In this document: positions 53,955-62,431 of the stretch, one piece after another | Layout of the letters: each line of letters starts with the position of its first letter | Numbering within the stretch: the stretch's first letter is position 1 | Source: Sphingobacterium humi | Lineage (GTDB): Bacteria > Bacteroidota > Bacteroidia > Sphingobacteriales > Sphingobacteriaceae | Assembly (NCBI RefSeq): GCF_009768885.1 | Contig: NZ_WSQA01000001.1 | Coordinates: 434,001 to 498,000, forward strand | Length of the DNA: 64,000 bases | Direction: 5' to 3' | Notes under the pieces: model-generated | Told to the model about the DNA's origin: nothing | The model's input: only the letters and a program-made list of their open reading frames with translations | Databases searched by the model: none | Program-made: the position numbers and the translations under genes

Positions 53955-54142
53955 CTTCAACAAGGGGTAAAAAAGTGGATAAAAAAGGCCTAGAAAAATA
54001 CAGCACCCAACGCATTTCCATAAAAGGGATGTAGCAAGGAAAGGAACGAGTCCCTTAGGCCCCTCAGCATGAGGGATAAAAGGTTGGTTTTATTGTTTTC
54101 CGATACCCCGCAAAAAATAATAAAAACTTTAAGCCACAACTC
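53955..54142. other. Spacer before the str operon
   Basis: No gene seen. Nothing recognisable beyond the end of the repeat tail and the promoter elements that follow at 54143. Confidence 0.4.
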
Positions 54143-54173
54143 TTTACAGTATCAATTATTCTTTATATCTTTG
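54143..54173 (+). promoter_or_regulatory. Promoter of the rpsL operon
   Basis: TTTA (54143-54146), 19-bp spacer, TATCTTTG (54166-54173). The leader to rpsL is about 43 bases. Confidence 0.75.
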
Positions 54174-54221
54174 CGGACTTAAAAATTAATTTTAAACAAA
54201 TTAAAAAACAAAAACAGGTAA

Positions 54222-54635
54222 ATGCCTACTATTCAACAATTAGTTAGAAAAGGTAGAGTAGCTCTGGTTGATAAGAGTAAGTCACCAGCGTTGGACTCAT
54301 GTCCACAGCGAAGAGGTGTATGTACGCGTGTATATACTACTACCCCTAAAAAACCAAACTCAGCAATGCGTAAAGTCGCTCGTGTTCGTTTAACAAACGG
54401 TAAAGAAGTGAATGCCTACATCCCTGGAGAAGGCCACAACTTACAAGAGCACTCGATCGTATTAATCCGTGGTGGACGTGTGAAAGATTTACCAGGAGTT
54501 CGTTACCACATCATCCGTGGTGCTTTAGATACTTCCGGTGTAGCGGGTCGTAACCAACGTCGTTCTAAATACGGCACAAAACGTCCTAAACCAGGACAAG
54601 CAGCTGCTCCAGCAAAAGGAAAAGGTAAGAAATAA
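54222..54635 (+). CDS. rpsL: 30S ribosomal protein S12
   Basis: 137 residues with [41 protein letters not shown] and [11 protein letters not shown]. Lys43 and Lys87 are the wild-type residues at the positions that change in streptomycin resistance, so the allele looks sensitive. A Bacteroidota-type basic Ala/Pro/Lys tail ends the protein. It starts the rpsL-rpsG-fusA-rpsJ operon. Confidence 0.98.
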   Translation: MPTIQQLVRKGRVALVDKSKSPALDSCPQRRGVCTRVYTTTPKKPNSAMRKVARVRLTNGKEVNAYIPGEGHNLQEHSIVLIRGGRVKDLPGVRYHIIRGALDTSGVAGRNQRRSKYGTKRPKPGQAAAPAKGKGKK

Positions 54636-54641
54636 TTAAAC

Positions 54642-54646
54642 GGAGG
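54642..54646 (+). promoter_or_regulatory. Shine-Dalgarno of rpsG
   Basis: GGAGG 8 bases before the ATG, a full-strength Shine-Dalgarno in a region where most genes have none. Confidence 0.7.
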
Positions 54647-54654
54647 AAAAGAAA

Positions 54655-55122
54655 ATGAGAAAATCAAAACCAAAAAAGAGAATCATTTTACCTGACCCAA
54701 AGTTTAATGACGTTCAGGTAACACGTTTCGTTAACAACATGATGTTTGACGGAAAGAAATCAATTGCGTATTCTATCTTTTACGATGCTGTAGAATTAGT
54801 AGAGCAAAAAACGCAAGAAAACGGTTTAGAGACTTGGAAAAAGGCTTTAAACAATGTAATGCCAGCAGTAGAGGTTAAATCTCGTCGTGTTGGTGGTGCA
54901 AACTTCCAAGTTCCTATGGAAGTACGTCCGGAGCGTAAAATCGCTTTAGGTATGAAATGGTTAATCTCTTATGCGCGCAAACGTGGTGAAAAAACGATGT
55001 TTGAGAAATTAGCGGGAGAAATTATTTCAGCTTCTAAAGGTGAAGGTGCTGCGGTGAAGAAGAAAGAAGATACGCACAAAATGGCGGAAGCTAACAAAGC
55101 GTTCTCACACTTCAGATTCTAA
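54655..55122 (+). CDS. rpsG: 30S ribosomal protein S7
   Basis: 155 residues, usual length, with [57 protein letters not shown] and a closing [11 protein letters not shown]. It binds 16S rRNA near the mRNA exit. It follows rpsL by 19 bp. The following fusA gene is 117 bp away behind a hairpin. Confidence 0.98.
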   Translation: MRKSKPKKRIILPDPKFNDVQVTRFVNNMMFDGKKSIAYSIFYDAVELVEQKTQENGLETWKKALNNVMPAVEVKSRRVGGANFQVPMEVRPERKIALGMKWLISYARKRGEKTMFEKLAGEIISASKGEGAAVKKKEDTHKMAEANKAFSHFRF

Positions 55123-55149
55123 TTTTGAACAACAAGAATCAAATATGAT

Positions 55150-55203
55150 TACACCGACTTTTGGTAATAGCGCAAATTTATTATCGAGAGTCGGTGTATT
55201 TGT
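55150..55203 (+). terminator. Hairpin between rpsG and fusA
   Basis: TACACCGACT pairs with AGTCGGTGTA across a long 29-base loop, followed by TTTGTTTT. It could act as a partial terminator that lowers or adjusts fusA transcription, or as a processing site. Confidence 0.6.
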
Positions 55204-55239
55204 TTTAAAACAAGCCCACAGGCAAACTGCAAAAATTAT

Positions 55240-57363
55240 ATGGCAAAAGATTTAAAATTAGTTAGAAATATTGGTATCGCTGCCCACATCGATGCTGGTA
55301 AAACAACGACGACAGAGCGTATTTTATTCTACTCTGGCGTAAACCACAAGTTAGGTGAAACCCACGAAGGTTCCGCAACAACTGACTGGATGGCACAGGA
55401 GCAAGAGCGTGGTATCACGATTACTTCTGCGGCTGTTACAGTTTTCTGGAACTACCGTAATAAAAAATATCAGGTAAACGTAATTGATACCCCTGGACAC
55501 GTTGACTTTACGGTTGAAGTAAACCGTTCATTACGTGTATTAGACGGATTAGTATTCTTATTTTCGGCCGTAGACGGTGTTGAGCCTCAATCAGAGACCA
55601 ACTGGCGTTTAGCTGACGGATACAAAGTTCCACGTATCGGTTTCGTAAATAAAATGGACCGCTCAGGTGCTGACTTCTTGAAAGTTGTAAAACAAGTAAA
55701 AGATATGTTAGGTTCTGAGGCTGTTGCCCTTCAATTACCGATTGGTGCAGAAGACGATTTCAAAGGTGTGGTTGACTTGATCAACAACCGTGGTATCGTT
55801 TGGAACGAGGCTGATAAAGGTATGACCTTTACCGAAGTGCCTATTCCTGATGATATGTTGGATGAGGTTGCTGAATACCGTGAGAAATTATTAGAAGCTG
55901 TTGCTGGATATGATGAGTCTTTAATGGAGAAATTCTTCGAAGACCCAGATTCATTAACAGAGCGTGAAATCTTAGACGCTTTACGTAAAGCGGTTTTAGA
56001 TAACGCCATCGTTCCTATGGTATGTGGTTCATCTTTCAAAAACAAAGGTGTGCAAACCATGCTTGACTTCGTAATGGAGTTATTGCCTTCACCATTGGAT
56101 CAAGAAGCGGTAAAAGGAACAGACCCACGTTCTGGTGAAGAGATCTCTCGTAAACCATCGGAAGCTGAGCCATTCGCTGCTTTAGGTTTCAAAATTGCTA
56201 CTGACCCATTCGTAGGCCGTTTATGTTTCGTACGTGCTTATTCAGGCGTATTAGAGGCAGGTTCTTATGTATTGAACACCCGTTCAGGCAACAAAGAGCG
56301 TATCTCTCGTATCTTCCAAATGCACGCAAACAAGCAAAACCCAATTGAAAGAATTGGTGCTGGTGATATCGGTGCGGTTGTTGGTTTCAAAGACATCAAA
56401 ACGGGTGATACCCTTTGTGATGAGAAAAACCCGATCATTTTAGAGTCTATGGTATTCCCTGAGCCAGTAATTGGTTTAGCGATTGAGCCTAAGACCCAAG
56501 CTGACGTGGATAAATTAGGTATCGGCTTAAGCAAATTGGCGGAAGAGGATCCTACCTTCGTTGTTAAAACGGATCAAGAAACAGGTCAAACTGTAATTTC
56601 AGGTATGGGTGAGCTTCACTTAGATATCTTGATTGACCGTTTGAGACGTGAGTTCAAAGTAGAGGTTAACCAAGGTGCTCCTCAGGTTGCTTACAAAGAA
56701 TCTATCAACGGTACTTCTGAGCACCGTGAGGTTTACAAGAAACAATCTGGTGGTCGTGGTAAATTCGCGGATATTAAGGTGGTTATCTCCCCTGCAGATG
56801 AGGATTGGGATGTGGTTAAATCTCCACTTCAATTCGTAAATGAAATCGTAGGTGGATCGATCCCTAAAGAATACATTCCTTCGGTTCAAAAAGGTTTCGA
56901 ATCTTCAATGAACAATGGTGTATTAGCTGGTTACCCACTTTCAGGTATGAAAGTTCGTTTGATCGATGGTTCATTCCACGCAGTCGATTCGGATTCTCTA
57001 TCTTTCGAATTAGCAGGTAAAATGGCTTACCGTGCAGCACTTCCTAAATGTTCTCCAGTATTAATGGAGCCTATCATGAAGGTTGAAGTATTGACACCAG
57101 AAGAAAATATGGGTGATGTAATGGGTGACTTAAACCGTCGTCGTGGTCAGATGCAAGGTCTTGACTCTCGTAACGGTGCACAAGTAATCAAAGCCTTAGT
57201 TCCACTTTCGGAAATGTTCGGCTATGTAACACAATTACGTACCATCACTTCAGGTCGTGCAACTTCTACCATGGAATTCGATCATTACGCTGAAGCACCT
57301 CGTAACGTTGCTGAAGATGTAATCGCGAAATCTAAAGGAAAAGTTAAAGGTCTAGAAGACTAA
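55240..57363 (+). CDS. fusA: Elongation factor G
   Basis: 707 residues. GTPase motifs [31 protein letters not shown] and NKMDRSGAD are present, then domains II-V ([36 protein letters not shown]). It catalyses translocation during translation. Codon use is biased like the neighbouring ribosomal genes, as expected for high expression. Confidence 0.98.
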   Translation: MAKDLKLVRNIGIAAHIDAGKTTTTERILFYSGVNHKLGETHEGSATTDWMAQEQERGITITSAAVTVFWNYRNKKYQVNVIDTPGHVDFTVEVNRSLRVLDGLVFLFSAVDGVEPQSETNWRLADGYKVPRIGFVNKMDRSGADFLKVVKQVKDMLGSEAVALQLPIGAEDDFKGVVDLINNRGIVWNEADKGMTFTEVPIPDDMLDEVAEYREKLLEAVAGYDESLMEKFFEDPDSLTEREILDALRKAVLDNAIVPMVCGSSFKNKGVQTMLDFVMELLPSPLDQEAVKGTDPRSGEEISRKPSEAEPFAALGFKIATDPFVGRLCFVRAYSGVLEAGSYVLNTRSGNKERISRIFQMHANKQNPIERIGAGDIGAVVGFKDIKTGDTLCDEKNPIILESMVFPEPVIGLAIEPKTQADVDKLGIGLSKLAEEDPTFVVKTDQETGQTVISGMGELHLDILIDRLRREFKVEVNQGAPQVAYKESINGTSEHREVYKKQSGGRGKFADIKVVISPADEDWDVVKSPLQFVNEIVGGSIPKEYIPSVQKGFESSMNNGVLAGYPLSGMKVRLIDGSFHAVDSDSLSFELAGKMAYRAALPKCSPVLMEPIMKVEVLTPEENMGDVMGDLNRRRGQMQGLDSRNGAQVIKALVPLSEMFGYVTQLRTITSGRATSTMEFDHYAEAPRNVAEDVIAKSKGKVKGLED

Positions 57364-57381
57364 TTAAGCATTAAAATAACC

Positions 57382-57415
57382 GATCCCTGATTATAAATAG
57401 CTCTAATCAGGGGTC
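57382..57415 (+). other. Hairpin between fusA and rpsJ
   Basis: GATCCCTGATTA pairs with TAATCAGGGGTC (one G-U pair) across a 10-base loop, with no T-run behind it. It is more likely an mRNA-stability or processing element than a terminator. Confidence 0.5.
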
Positions 57416-57433
57416 ATCTTAAAACAAAATAAA

Positions 57434-57739
57434 ATGAGCCAAAGAATCAGAATCAAATTGAAATCTTACGATTACAATTTAGTTGACAAATCAGCTGAGA
57501 AAATCGTAAAAACCGTAAAACCTACAGGTGCAGTTGTTAGTGGACCTATTCCATTGCCTACTGAGAAAAAAATCTATACAGTTTTACGTTCTCCACACGT
57601 TAACAAAAAAGCACGTGAGCAGTTCCAATTGTGTTCTTACAAACGTTTGTTAGACATCTACTCATCCAACTCGAAAACTGTTGATGCGTTAATGAAATTG
57701 GAATTACCTTCAGGTGTTGAAGTTGAAATCAAAGTGTGA
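57434..57739 (+). CDS. rpsJ: 30S ribosomal protein S10
   Basis: 101 residues with [41 protein letters not shown] and [21 protein letters not shown]. It acts in the ribosome and in transcription antitermination with NusB. In many Bacteroidota rplC follows; here a strong terminator and unrelated genes follow. Confidence 0.98.
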   Translation: MSQRIRIKLKSYDYNLVDKSAEKIVKTVKPTGAVVSGPIPLPTEKKIYTVLRSPHVNKKAREQFQLCSYKRLLDIYSSNSKTVDALMKLELPSGVEVEIKV

Positions 57740-57764
57740 TAGATTTCTTTTGAGACAAAACAAG

Positions 57765-57800
57765 AAAGCCCTCTTTATGCAAAGAGGGCTTTTGTTATTT
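57765..57800 (+). terminator. Terminator after rpsJ (bidirectional)
   Basis: AAAGCCCTCTTT and AAAGAGGGCTTT form a 12-bp perfect stem with a 4-base loop, followed by TTGTTATTTT. The opposite strand can serve the convergent beta-barrel gene. Confidence 0.9.
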
Positions 57801-57811
57801 TAGCTTAGTAC

Positions 57812-58456
57812 CTAGAATTGATAACCTATACCAAAGGAAATCACTCTATTTTTGAATTCTGTTTGTCCTTCTTGGGCACTTAAATCGGCCAAACCTAGGT
57901 TATAGCCCCCATTAATTAAGAAGCCATTGCTTAATTTATAGCCTAACATAAAGTTCAAACCATAATCAAAGCGTTCCATTGATTTATCATCACCTGAGAA
58001 TTCGATATCTTCGGTTTGATCTACCGCATCGCCATTATTATCCGTCCCTGTAATTTTCACCTGACCAGAAAGGTTAAGACCAGCGTAAGGACCAGCTCCT
58101 AAGAATACACTTCCGGGTCCGGCAGGGATATAATACACCGCATTTACGGGAATTTCTAAGGACATCACGTTTGCTTTAATGGTACCTGAACTTCCAGCCA
58201 CATCTCCTTTGTACTTCGCTCCCTTGCCTTGTAGTGATAAAGCAGGTTGGATAGAGAATTGAGGGGCTACCGGAAGGTCTACAAAACCAGTTACATAGAA
58301 GGAAGGTAATGTTTTTTCAAAATCTTCCATTCCAGACAAAATCGGTTTGTTGTACTTGGCTAAGTTCATCCCGGCTTTTAAGCCGTAACTAACCTGGGCG
58401 TTTGCTAATCCTACCGATACGAGTAGGAAAAAAGCGATTAATAAGTTCCTTTTCAT
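57812..58456 (-). CDS. PorT-family outer-membrane beta-barrel protein (paralogue 1)
   Basis: 214 residues with a signal peptide (LANAQ cleavage) and an eight-strand barrel, alternating pattern SYGLKAGMNLAKY, SFYVTGFVDLPVAPQFSIQP, FLGAGPYAGLNLSG and a final aromatic GIGYQF. It is about 55-60% identical by eye to the next gene. The family has varied and mostly unknown roles. It stops before the rpsJ terminator. Confidence 0.88.
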   Translation of the reverse strand: MKRNLLIAFFLLVSVGLANAQVSYGLKAGMNLAKYNKPILSGMEDFEKTLPSFYVTGFVDLPVAPQFSIQPALSLQGKGAKYKGDVAGSSGTIKANVMSLEIPVNAVYYIPAGPGSVFLGAGPYAGLNLSGQVKITGTDNNGDAVDQTEDIEFSGDDKSMERFDYGLNFMLGYKLSNGFLINGGYNLGLADLSAQEGQTEFKNRVISFGIGYQF

Positions 58457-58515
58457 TTTTTGCGTTTTTGGGTTTATGATTAATTTTACATTAGTGTTAC
58501 AAAATCTAGGCCAAA

Positions 58516-58549
58516 CAAAAAAAAGGCAGTCTAAAAGTAGACTGCCTTT
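58516..58549 (-). terminator. Terminator of the second beta-barrel gene
   Basis: AAAGGCAGTCTA and TAGACTGCCTTT form a 12-bp perfect stem with a 4-base loop, followed on the minus strand by a T-run of eight or more. Confidence 0.92.
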
Positions 58550-58572
58550 CTCGTAAGGTATTTTATTTTCAA

Positions 58573-59211
58573 TTAGAATTGGAAACCAACTCCGAAAGAT
58601 AATACACGGTTAGAAATTTTATCACCGTCGTTCGGGTTCAAGTTAGATAAACCTAAACCGTAACCAGCGTTGATTAAGAATCCGTTATTGAATTTGTAAC
58701 CGCCTAAGAAGTTCACACCGGCATCGATTAAGTTCATGTCTTTATCATCGCCTGAAAATGAAAGATCTCTTTCTGCAGATCCTTCGAAGATTTCACTCCA
58801 ATCACCAGAAGCTTTTTGTTTTCCAGAGATATTGAATCCTACGTATGGACCAGCACCTAAGAATACATTACCCGCACCTGCAGGGATGTAGTACACCGCA
58901 TTTACAGGTACCTCGATAGACATAACGTTTTGCGTTAATTTACCATTAGCATTTGCGCTTTCGCCTTCGTATTTAGCACCTTTTCCTTGTAGGGAAACGC
59001 CGGGCTGAATAGAGAATTGGCTAGCTACGGGAATATCTGCATAACCTGTTACATAGAAGGACAGGTTATTTTTTTCCATATCTTCGAATGCTGAAGGCAC
59101 ACTTGAGTATTTACCTAAGTTTACACCAGCTTTCAATCCATAACTTGTTTGTGCTTGTGCACCTGCTGCTAATAAAACAACTGCTCCAAATGATAGTAAT
59201 AATTTTTTCAT
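58573..59211 (-). CDS. PorT-family outer-membrane beta-barrel protein (paralogue 2)
   Basis: 212 residues, signal peptide ending AGAQA, with SYGLKAGVNLGKY, SFYVTGYADIPVASQFSIQP, VNAVYYIPAGAGNVFLGAGPY and GVGFQF. It is a tandem copy of the neighbouring gene. Codons resemble those of the ribosomal genes nearby (for example frequent GGT, GTA, CGT), which hints at strong expression, and a tight terminator follows. Confidence 0.88.
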   Translation of the reverse strand: MKKLLLSFGAVVLLAAGAQAQTSYGLKAGVNLGKYSSVPSAFEDMEKNNLSFYVTGYADIPVASQFSIQPGVSLQGKGAKYEGESANANGKLTQNVMSIEVPVNAVYYIPAGAGNVFLGAGPYVGFNISGKQKASGDWSEIFEGSAERDLSFSGDDKDMNLIDAGVNFLGGYKFNNGFLINAGYGLGLSNLNPNDGDKISNRVLSFGVGFQF

Positions 59212-59474
59212 AGTTCTAATTTTTATCTTTTTTAATGGTCAACATTCCTATTGACAGCGAAACACTTGCAAAGTTTAGACCAAAAACTTTTTTTCAGCAG
59301 TAAATTGATCTATAGAGTTATATATCAGTGTTTTATATTTCAAATTTCACTATGCAGGAAGCGTTTTCTGGAAGAATTGAGAGCTTCTCCCCTTCTTGCT
59401 AGATATTAATTCCATCAAAATCAAGGGCTTAGTCTAGTGGTTAAAAAATTACCTGTATAAAAAGCAAAAAACAC
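59212..59474. other. Gene-free stretch between beta-barrel gene and tRNA-Cys
   Basis: No gene recognised. A minus-strand AAACTTTG box (59268-59275) could be the promoter of the beta-barrel gene. Confidence 0.4.
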
Positions 59475-59505
59475 TTTTATATATGAAAAGTAAATCCTAT
59501 TTTTG
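59475..59505 (+). promoter_or_regulatory. Promoter of tRNA-Cys
   Basis: TTTT (59475-59478), 19-bp spacer, TATTTTTG (59498-59505), about 20 bases ahead of the tRNA. Confidence 0.65.
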
Positions 59506-59524
59506 CATGCCTGTAAAGGTAAAG

Positions 59525-59595
59525 GGTCGGATGGCCGAGTGGCTAGGCAGAGGTCTGCAAAACCTCCTACAGCGGTTCGAATCCGCTTCCGACCT
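59525..59595 (+). tRNA. tRNA-Cys (anticodon GCA)
   Basis: A 71-base cloverleaf: acceptor GGTCGGA / TCCGACC with discriminator T, D-arm GCC/GGC, anticodon stem GAGGT / ACCTC with loop CTGCAAA (GCA at 59557-59559), a 4-base variable loop, and T-arm AGCGG-TTCGAAT-CCGCT. CCA is not encoded. A small ORF follows 31 bases later, probably on the same transcript. Confidence 0.97.
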
Positions 59596-59626
59596 CGTTT
59601 GAACATTAAAAAAAATATTAACAACA

Positions 59627-59806
59627 ATGGGAGTTACACGTTTAAAAAGAAAAGATAGAAGAAACAAGACTGTTTCACGTGTTGAAGTACAGTTCTTGAA
59701 GCTTGGACGTAATATTGAATTAGGTTCAAGAAACCAAATGTCTGCAAAAAGCCAAATCGCTAAAAATGACGACATCTTAAACAAATTAGCTGCTGACGCA
59801 AAGTAA
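59627..59806 (+). CDS. Small basic protein of unknown function, 59 residues
   Basis: The frame starts MGVTRLKRKDRRNKTVSRVE and ends KLAADAK. It is Lys/Arg-rich at the N-terminus with a short amphipathic C-terminus, no signal and no membrane helix. Codon use (CGT, GGT, TTA, GTT) resembles the ribosomal genes, and a strong terminator follows at once, so it looks like a real, well-expressed gene although short. Its location after tRNA-Cys and its charge suggest RNA or ribosome binding. I cannot assign a family with certainty; nothing enzymatic is visible. Confidence 0.8.
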   Translation: MGVTRLKRKDRRNKTVSRVEVQFLKLGRNIELGSRNQMSAKSQIAKNDDILNKLAADAK

Positions 59807-59828
59807 GTTATTGTTTAGTAAAAATATT

Positions 59829-59861
59829 AAAAGCCTTTAGTTTGACTAAAGGCTTTTTATT
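59829..59861 (+). terminator. Terminator after the small basic protein (also cutC side)
   Basis: AAAAGCCTTTAG and CTAAAGGCTTTT form a 12-bp perfect stem with loop TTTGA, then TATTTG. The right arm covers the 3' end of the convergent cutC gene. Confidence 0.88.
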
Positions 59862-60592
59862 TGCTCGATAAGCTCGACGACACGCGCATAGGAAGTGCCG
59901 ACGACATCTTCATCCATCCCCAGTACTGATTCTTGTTTATAGGTCATTGCAGAAGGCATACTGTCCTTCGCCGAAGCATGCACACTCCGAGCCCCGGTAT
60001 AACGGATCAATTCCTTCACATTATTCGCATTCACCCCTGCCCCTGGCATAATCTCAATTCGTCCATTCGCCTGTTCAATTAATTCCTTGAGCAAATCGCG
60101 ACCATCCCATGCTGTATTTTGTAAACCGGAGGTTAAGATGCGATCGCAACCTAACTCAATAATATCTTCTAAACTTTGAGATGGATTGTTACAACGATCG
60201 AAAGCGCGATGAAAAACTACACACATCGGCTTGGCTAATTTCACGAGCTCCTGCATGCGTGTTTTATCGACGGAGCCATCCTTGTTCAGGATACCGATAA
60301 CCACACCATCACAGCCTAGTTCTTTACAGAAAGCAATATCTTCTTTCATTTCTTCAAATTCCTGCTCGTTATAAAGAAAATCGCCTCCACGTGGCCGAAT
60401 AAGAACATGCAAGCCAATGGTTAAGGCTTTGCGCGCAAGCTTGAGTTGACCGTATGACGGGCTGGTGCCCCCTAGTTCTAAACTTTGACAAAACTCTACC
60501 CTACTAGCTCCTGCACGCTGTGCAGCCAGAGCCGCCGTTGGTGAGTTTGCACAAATCTCTAGAAATAGGTCATTTATTTTTTTTTCGCTCAT
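59846..60592 (-). CDS. cutC: CutC-family protein
   Basis: 248 residues. The TIM-barrel family pattern is clear: FLEICANSPTAALAAQRAGASRVEFC (in part), LHVLIRPRGGDFLYNEQEFE, GCDGVVIGILNKDGSVD, VFHRAFD and MPGAGVNANNVKELI. CutC was linked to copper tolerance in E. coli, but its molecular activity is not established. A TATCTTTG box lies only five bases before the ATG, so the mRNA may be leaderless. Confidence 0.94.
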   Translation of the reverse strand: MSEKKINDLFLEICANSPTAALAAQRAGASRVEFCQSLELGGTSPSYGQLKLARKALTIGLHVLIRPRGGDFLYNEQEFEEMKEDIAFCKELGCDGVVIGILNKDGSVDKTRMQELVKLAKPMCVVFHRAFDRCNNPSQSLEDIIELGCDRILTSGLQNTAWDGRDLLKELIEQANGRIEIMPGAGVNANNVKELIRYTGARSVHASAKDSMPSAMTYKQESVLGMDEDVVGTSYARVVELIEQIKSL

Positions 60593-60596
60593 AAAT

Positions 60597-60604
60597 CAAA
60601 GATA
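60597..60604 (-). promoter_or_regulatory. -7 box of cutC, close to the ATG
   Basis: TATCTTTG on the minus strand ends five bases from the cutC start codon. Confidence 0.5.
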
Positions 60605-60721
60605 TTTCTTTTACTGCGATTAAATAGTATTTTAGATTAAGATTCAATCAATCAACCGCTTATAAAAACATATTACTTTAATTTTTGTTATACTGCTTAC
60701 GAGCATCAAAAACTAAATGTT

Positions 60722-61126
60722 ATGCCACTTATTTCAAAACATAAGGAAGTGCAGCTTCATCTCACCAGTATGTATGATTCGCTCCAGGATCGGATTGAGC
60801 ATATGAAAAAGGAATTGCAAACCCACCGCTTTGATTATGAGCAGGCTTGCCATCGCCACATTGAATCGGGCTTTCAATTTGAGCAGGCTTGGCTGCGTGC
60901 CGATCGTAATTATCAGAATAAATTTAGGGAATTTGAGACCCACTGTATCCTTTCCGATATGCTTAGCGAATACCGGGATGAAGAAGGTAATTTCATTCAT
61001 CTTTCCGAAATCACGCTGACCTTAGATTCTTTACTGTTATCCTTTATTCAGCAAGAAGCCTATGAGGTGTGTGCCATCATTAAAATGTGGAAAGATCATA
61101 TTTACGCGAAATATCAATTAGTATAA
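60722..61126 (+). CDS. Hypothetical helical protein, 134 residues
   Basis: Not recognised. The sequence is charged, with long predicted helices (SLQDRIEHMKKELQTHRFDY) and several aromatic and His residues, no signal peptide and no membrane helix. A coiled-coil or helical-bundle fold is likely. It is transcribed alone between cutC and a convergent gene and overlaps the latter by 9 bp at the 3' end. Codon use is like the neighbours, so a real gene is probable. Confidence 0.62.
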   Translation: MPLISKHKEVQLHLTSMYDSLQDRIEHMKKELQTHRFDYEQACHRHIESGFQFEQAWLRADRNYQNKFREFETHCILSDMLSEYRDEEGNFIHLSEITLTLDSLLLSFIQQEAYEVCAIIKMWKDHIYAKYQLV

Positions 61127-62365
61127 TATCATTTTTATCTGAACAAAAGTACCTTCTTGGCCAGCAACAAATTGGTTGAACAGGACATGTTTTCCGTCTG
61201 GGTGAAATAAGGGTGCTCCAACAAGGGGCAGTGCTTGGCTGTTAAAATTGGTCAACAGTTGCAGTTCCTTCGTTTCGATCGTAAAAATATACACCTGCTG
61301 ATTAGCAAAGAAAACAAGCTTTTGGCCTTGGGCATCGATATTGATGGGGGAACTGATGGAGAATTCGAACTGGCTAAGCTGCTTGGTTTGCCCTGTATGG
61401 CGATCGCATTGCAGGATTTGGTTTCGCCCCTGCTCATCCTTCATCAAGGCATAAATAAAGGAACCATCTGGGCTTGCCCGGAGCCAATGCCGTAAATCGG
61501 ATAGACCGGTCTTGGTATGGGTTAATCTCTTTTGTTGCATGCCGCGTGGCATCTGCGGGCGACGCCCCTGGCTTCCTACCGCCCTAGGATCGCTTAGGAT
61601 CAATTCCTCGTCAATAGCACAGGTATAAATCTCCGTATGTATTTTTCCTTCTTTCGTCAGCGTGTTACCTTGGAAAGCAAGACTAAACATAGGACGATCT
61701 CCAACACGATCTTGCAGCCAACATTCATCAAAGGCCTTATTGATTTCATCAGACCCCCATTCCGGCACTGCTACGACCTCCGAACAGATGACAGCATAAT
61801 ATTCCCCCTGTACATTGCCGGGCTGCTCACGAACGGGAATAGGTGCTTTTGCCGGCATCATCACGCCTACCATGCGGAGCTGCGGGTCCACCAGCTCATC
61901 GTTGTAGGTAAAACTGATCATCTGCCCATCCGGGCGCCACATATGGGAATGGGTGCCCCCTCTTAGTGTTCCCGGATGATAAGGCGCATTTAAATCTCTA
62001 CAGTCGGCATAGCTTGCTCTATTCGCCTGCTCCATATCCACAATAACCCCGGTACGGCGCGTAATATCGTAGGGTTTTTCTTTATTGGCATCCTGCAGAC
62101 CATGGATGAAAACGACTTGGTTTGTTGCCGGATGAAAAGAAGCAGCCCCCACCCCTGGCCCATAGATGGATTGCCCCATGTTGTGGTAAATGGGAACCTC
62201 TTTTCCTTCTTGCATATCATAAACCCCAATGCTAGCGGTTCGGCCTATTTGGGTTTCATCATTGCGATAATCAAAGACGATGTATCGCCCGTCAGCAGAA
62301 CAGGCCGCATTGTGGTGTAACATGTGCCCATGTGGGGCTTGGGTTAAAGTCTTTATTTCAGCCAT
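61118..62365 (-). CDS. DUF3748 (YidR-like) beta-propeller protein
   Basis: 415 residues, no signal peptide, similar in length and motifs to E. coli YidR: CSADGRYIVFDYRND, FHPATNQVVFIHG, LNAPYHPGTLRGGTHSHMWRPDGQ and ISFTYNDELVDPQLRMVGV, then RHWLRASPDGSFIYALMKDE. Its TolB/WD40-like blades suggest a six- or seven-bladed propeller. In E. coli yidR lies near a sodium-solute symporter and a sulfatase; here a DapA-like aldolase and a symporter precede it on the same strand. It may belong to a sugar-acid pathway; the activity is unknown. Confidence 0.88.
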   Translation of the reverse strand: MAEIKTLTQAPHGHMLHHNAACSADGRYIVFDYRNDETQIGRTASIGVYDMQEGKEVPIYHNMGQSIYGPGVGAASFHPATNQVVFIHGLQDANKEKPYDITRRTGVIVDMEQANRASYADCRDLNAPYHPGTLRGGTHSHMWRPDGQMISFTYNDELVDPQLRMVGVMMPAKAPIPVREQPGNVQGEYYAVICSEVVAVPEWGSDEINKAFDECWLQDRVGDRPMFSLAFQGNTLTKEGKIHTEIYTCAIDEELILSDPRAVGSQGRRPQMPRGMQQKRLTHTKTGLSDLRHWLRASPDGSFIYALMKDEQGRNQILQCDRHTGQTKQLSQFEFSISSPINIDAQGQKLVFFANQQVYIFTIETKELQLLTNFNSQALPLVGAPLFHPDGKHVLFNQFVAGQEGTFVQIKMILY

Positions 62366-62387
62366 TTTCTAATCTTGATAGCGTTTA

Positions 62388-62418
62388 CAAAAATACAGCC
62401 AATCCGGCAGGGATAAAA
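62388..62418 (-). promoter_or_regulatory. Promoter of the DUF3748 gene
   Basis: On the minus strand TTTT (62415-62418), 19-bp spacer, TATTTTTG (62388-62395), about 22 bases before the ATG. Confidence 0.65.
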
Positions 62419-62431
62419 GTAACCTAGCCTA

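Noticed and set aside
59425..59450. tRNA-like 5' half (GGGCTTAGTCTAGTGGTTA) upstream of tRNA-Cys
   Set aside because: No anticodon arm, T-arm or matching acceptor strand follows; likely chance resemblance.
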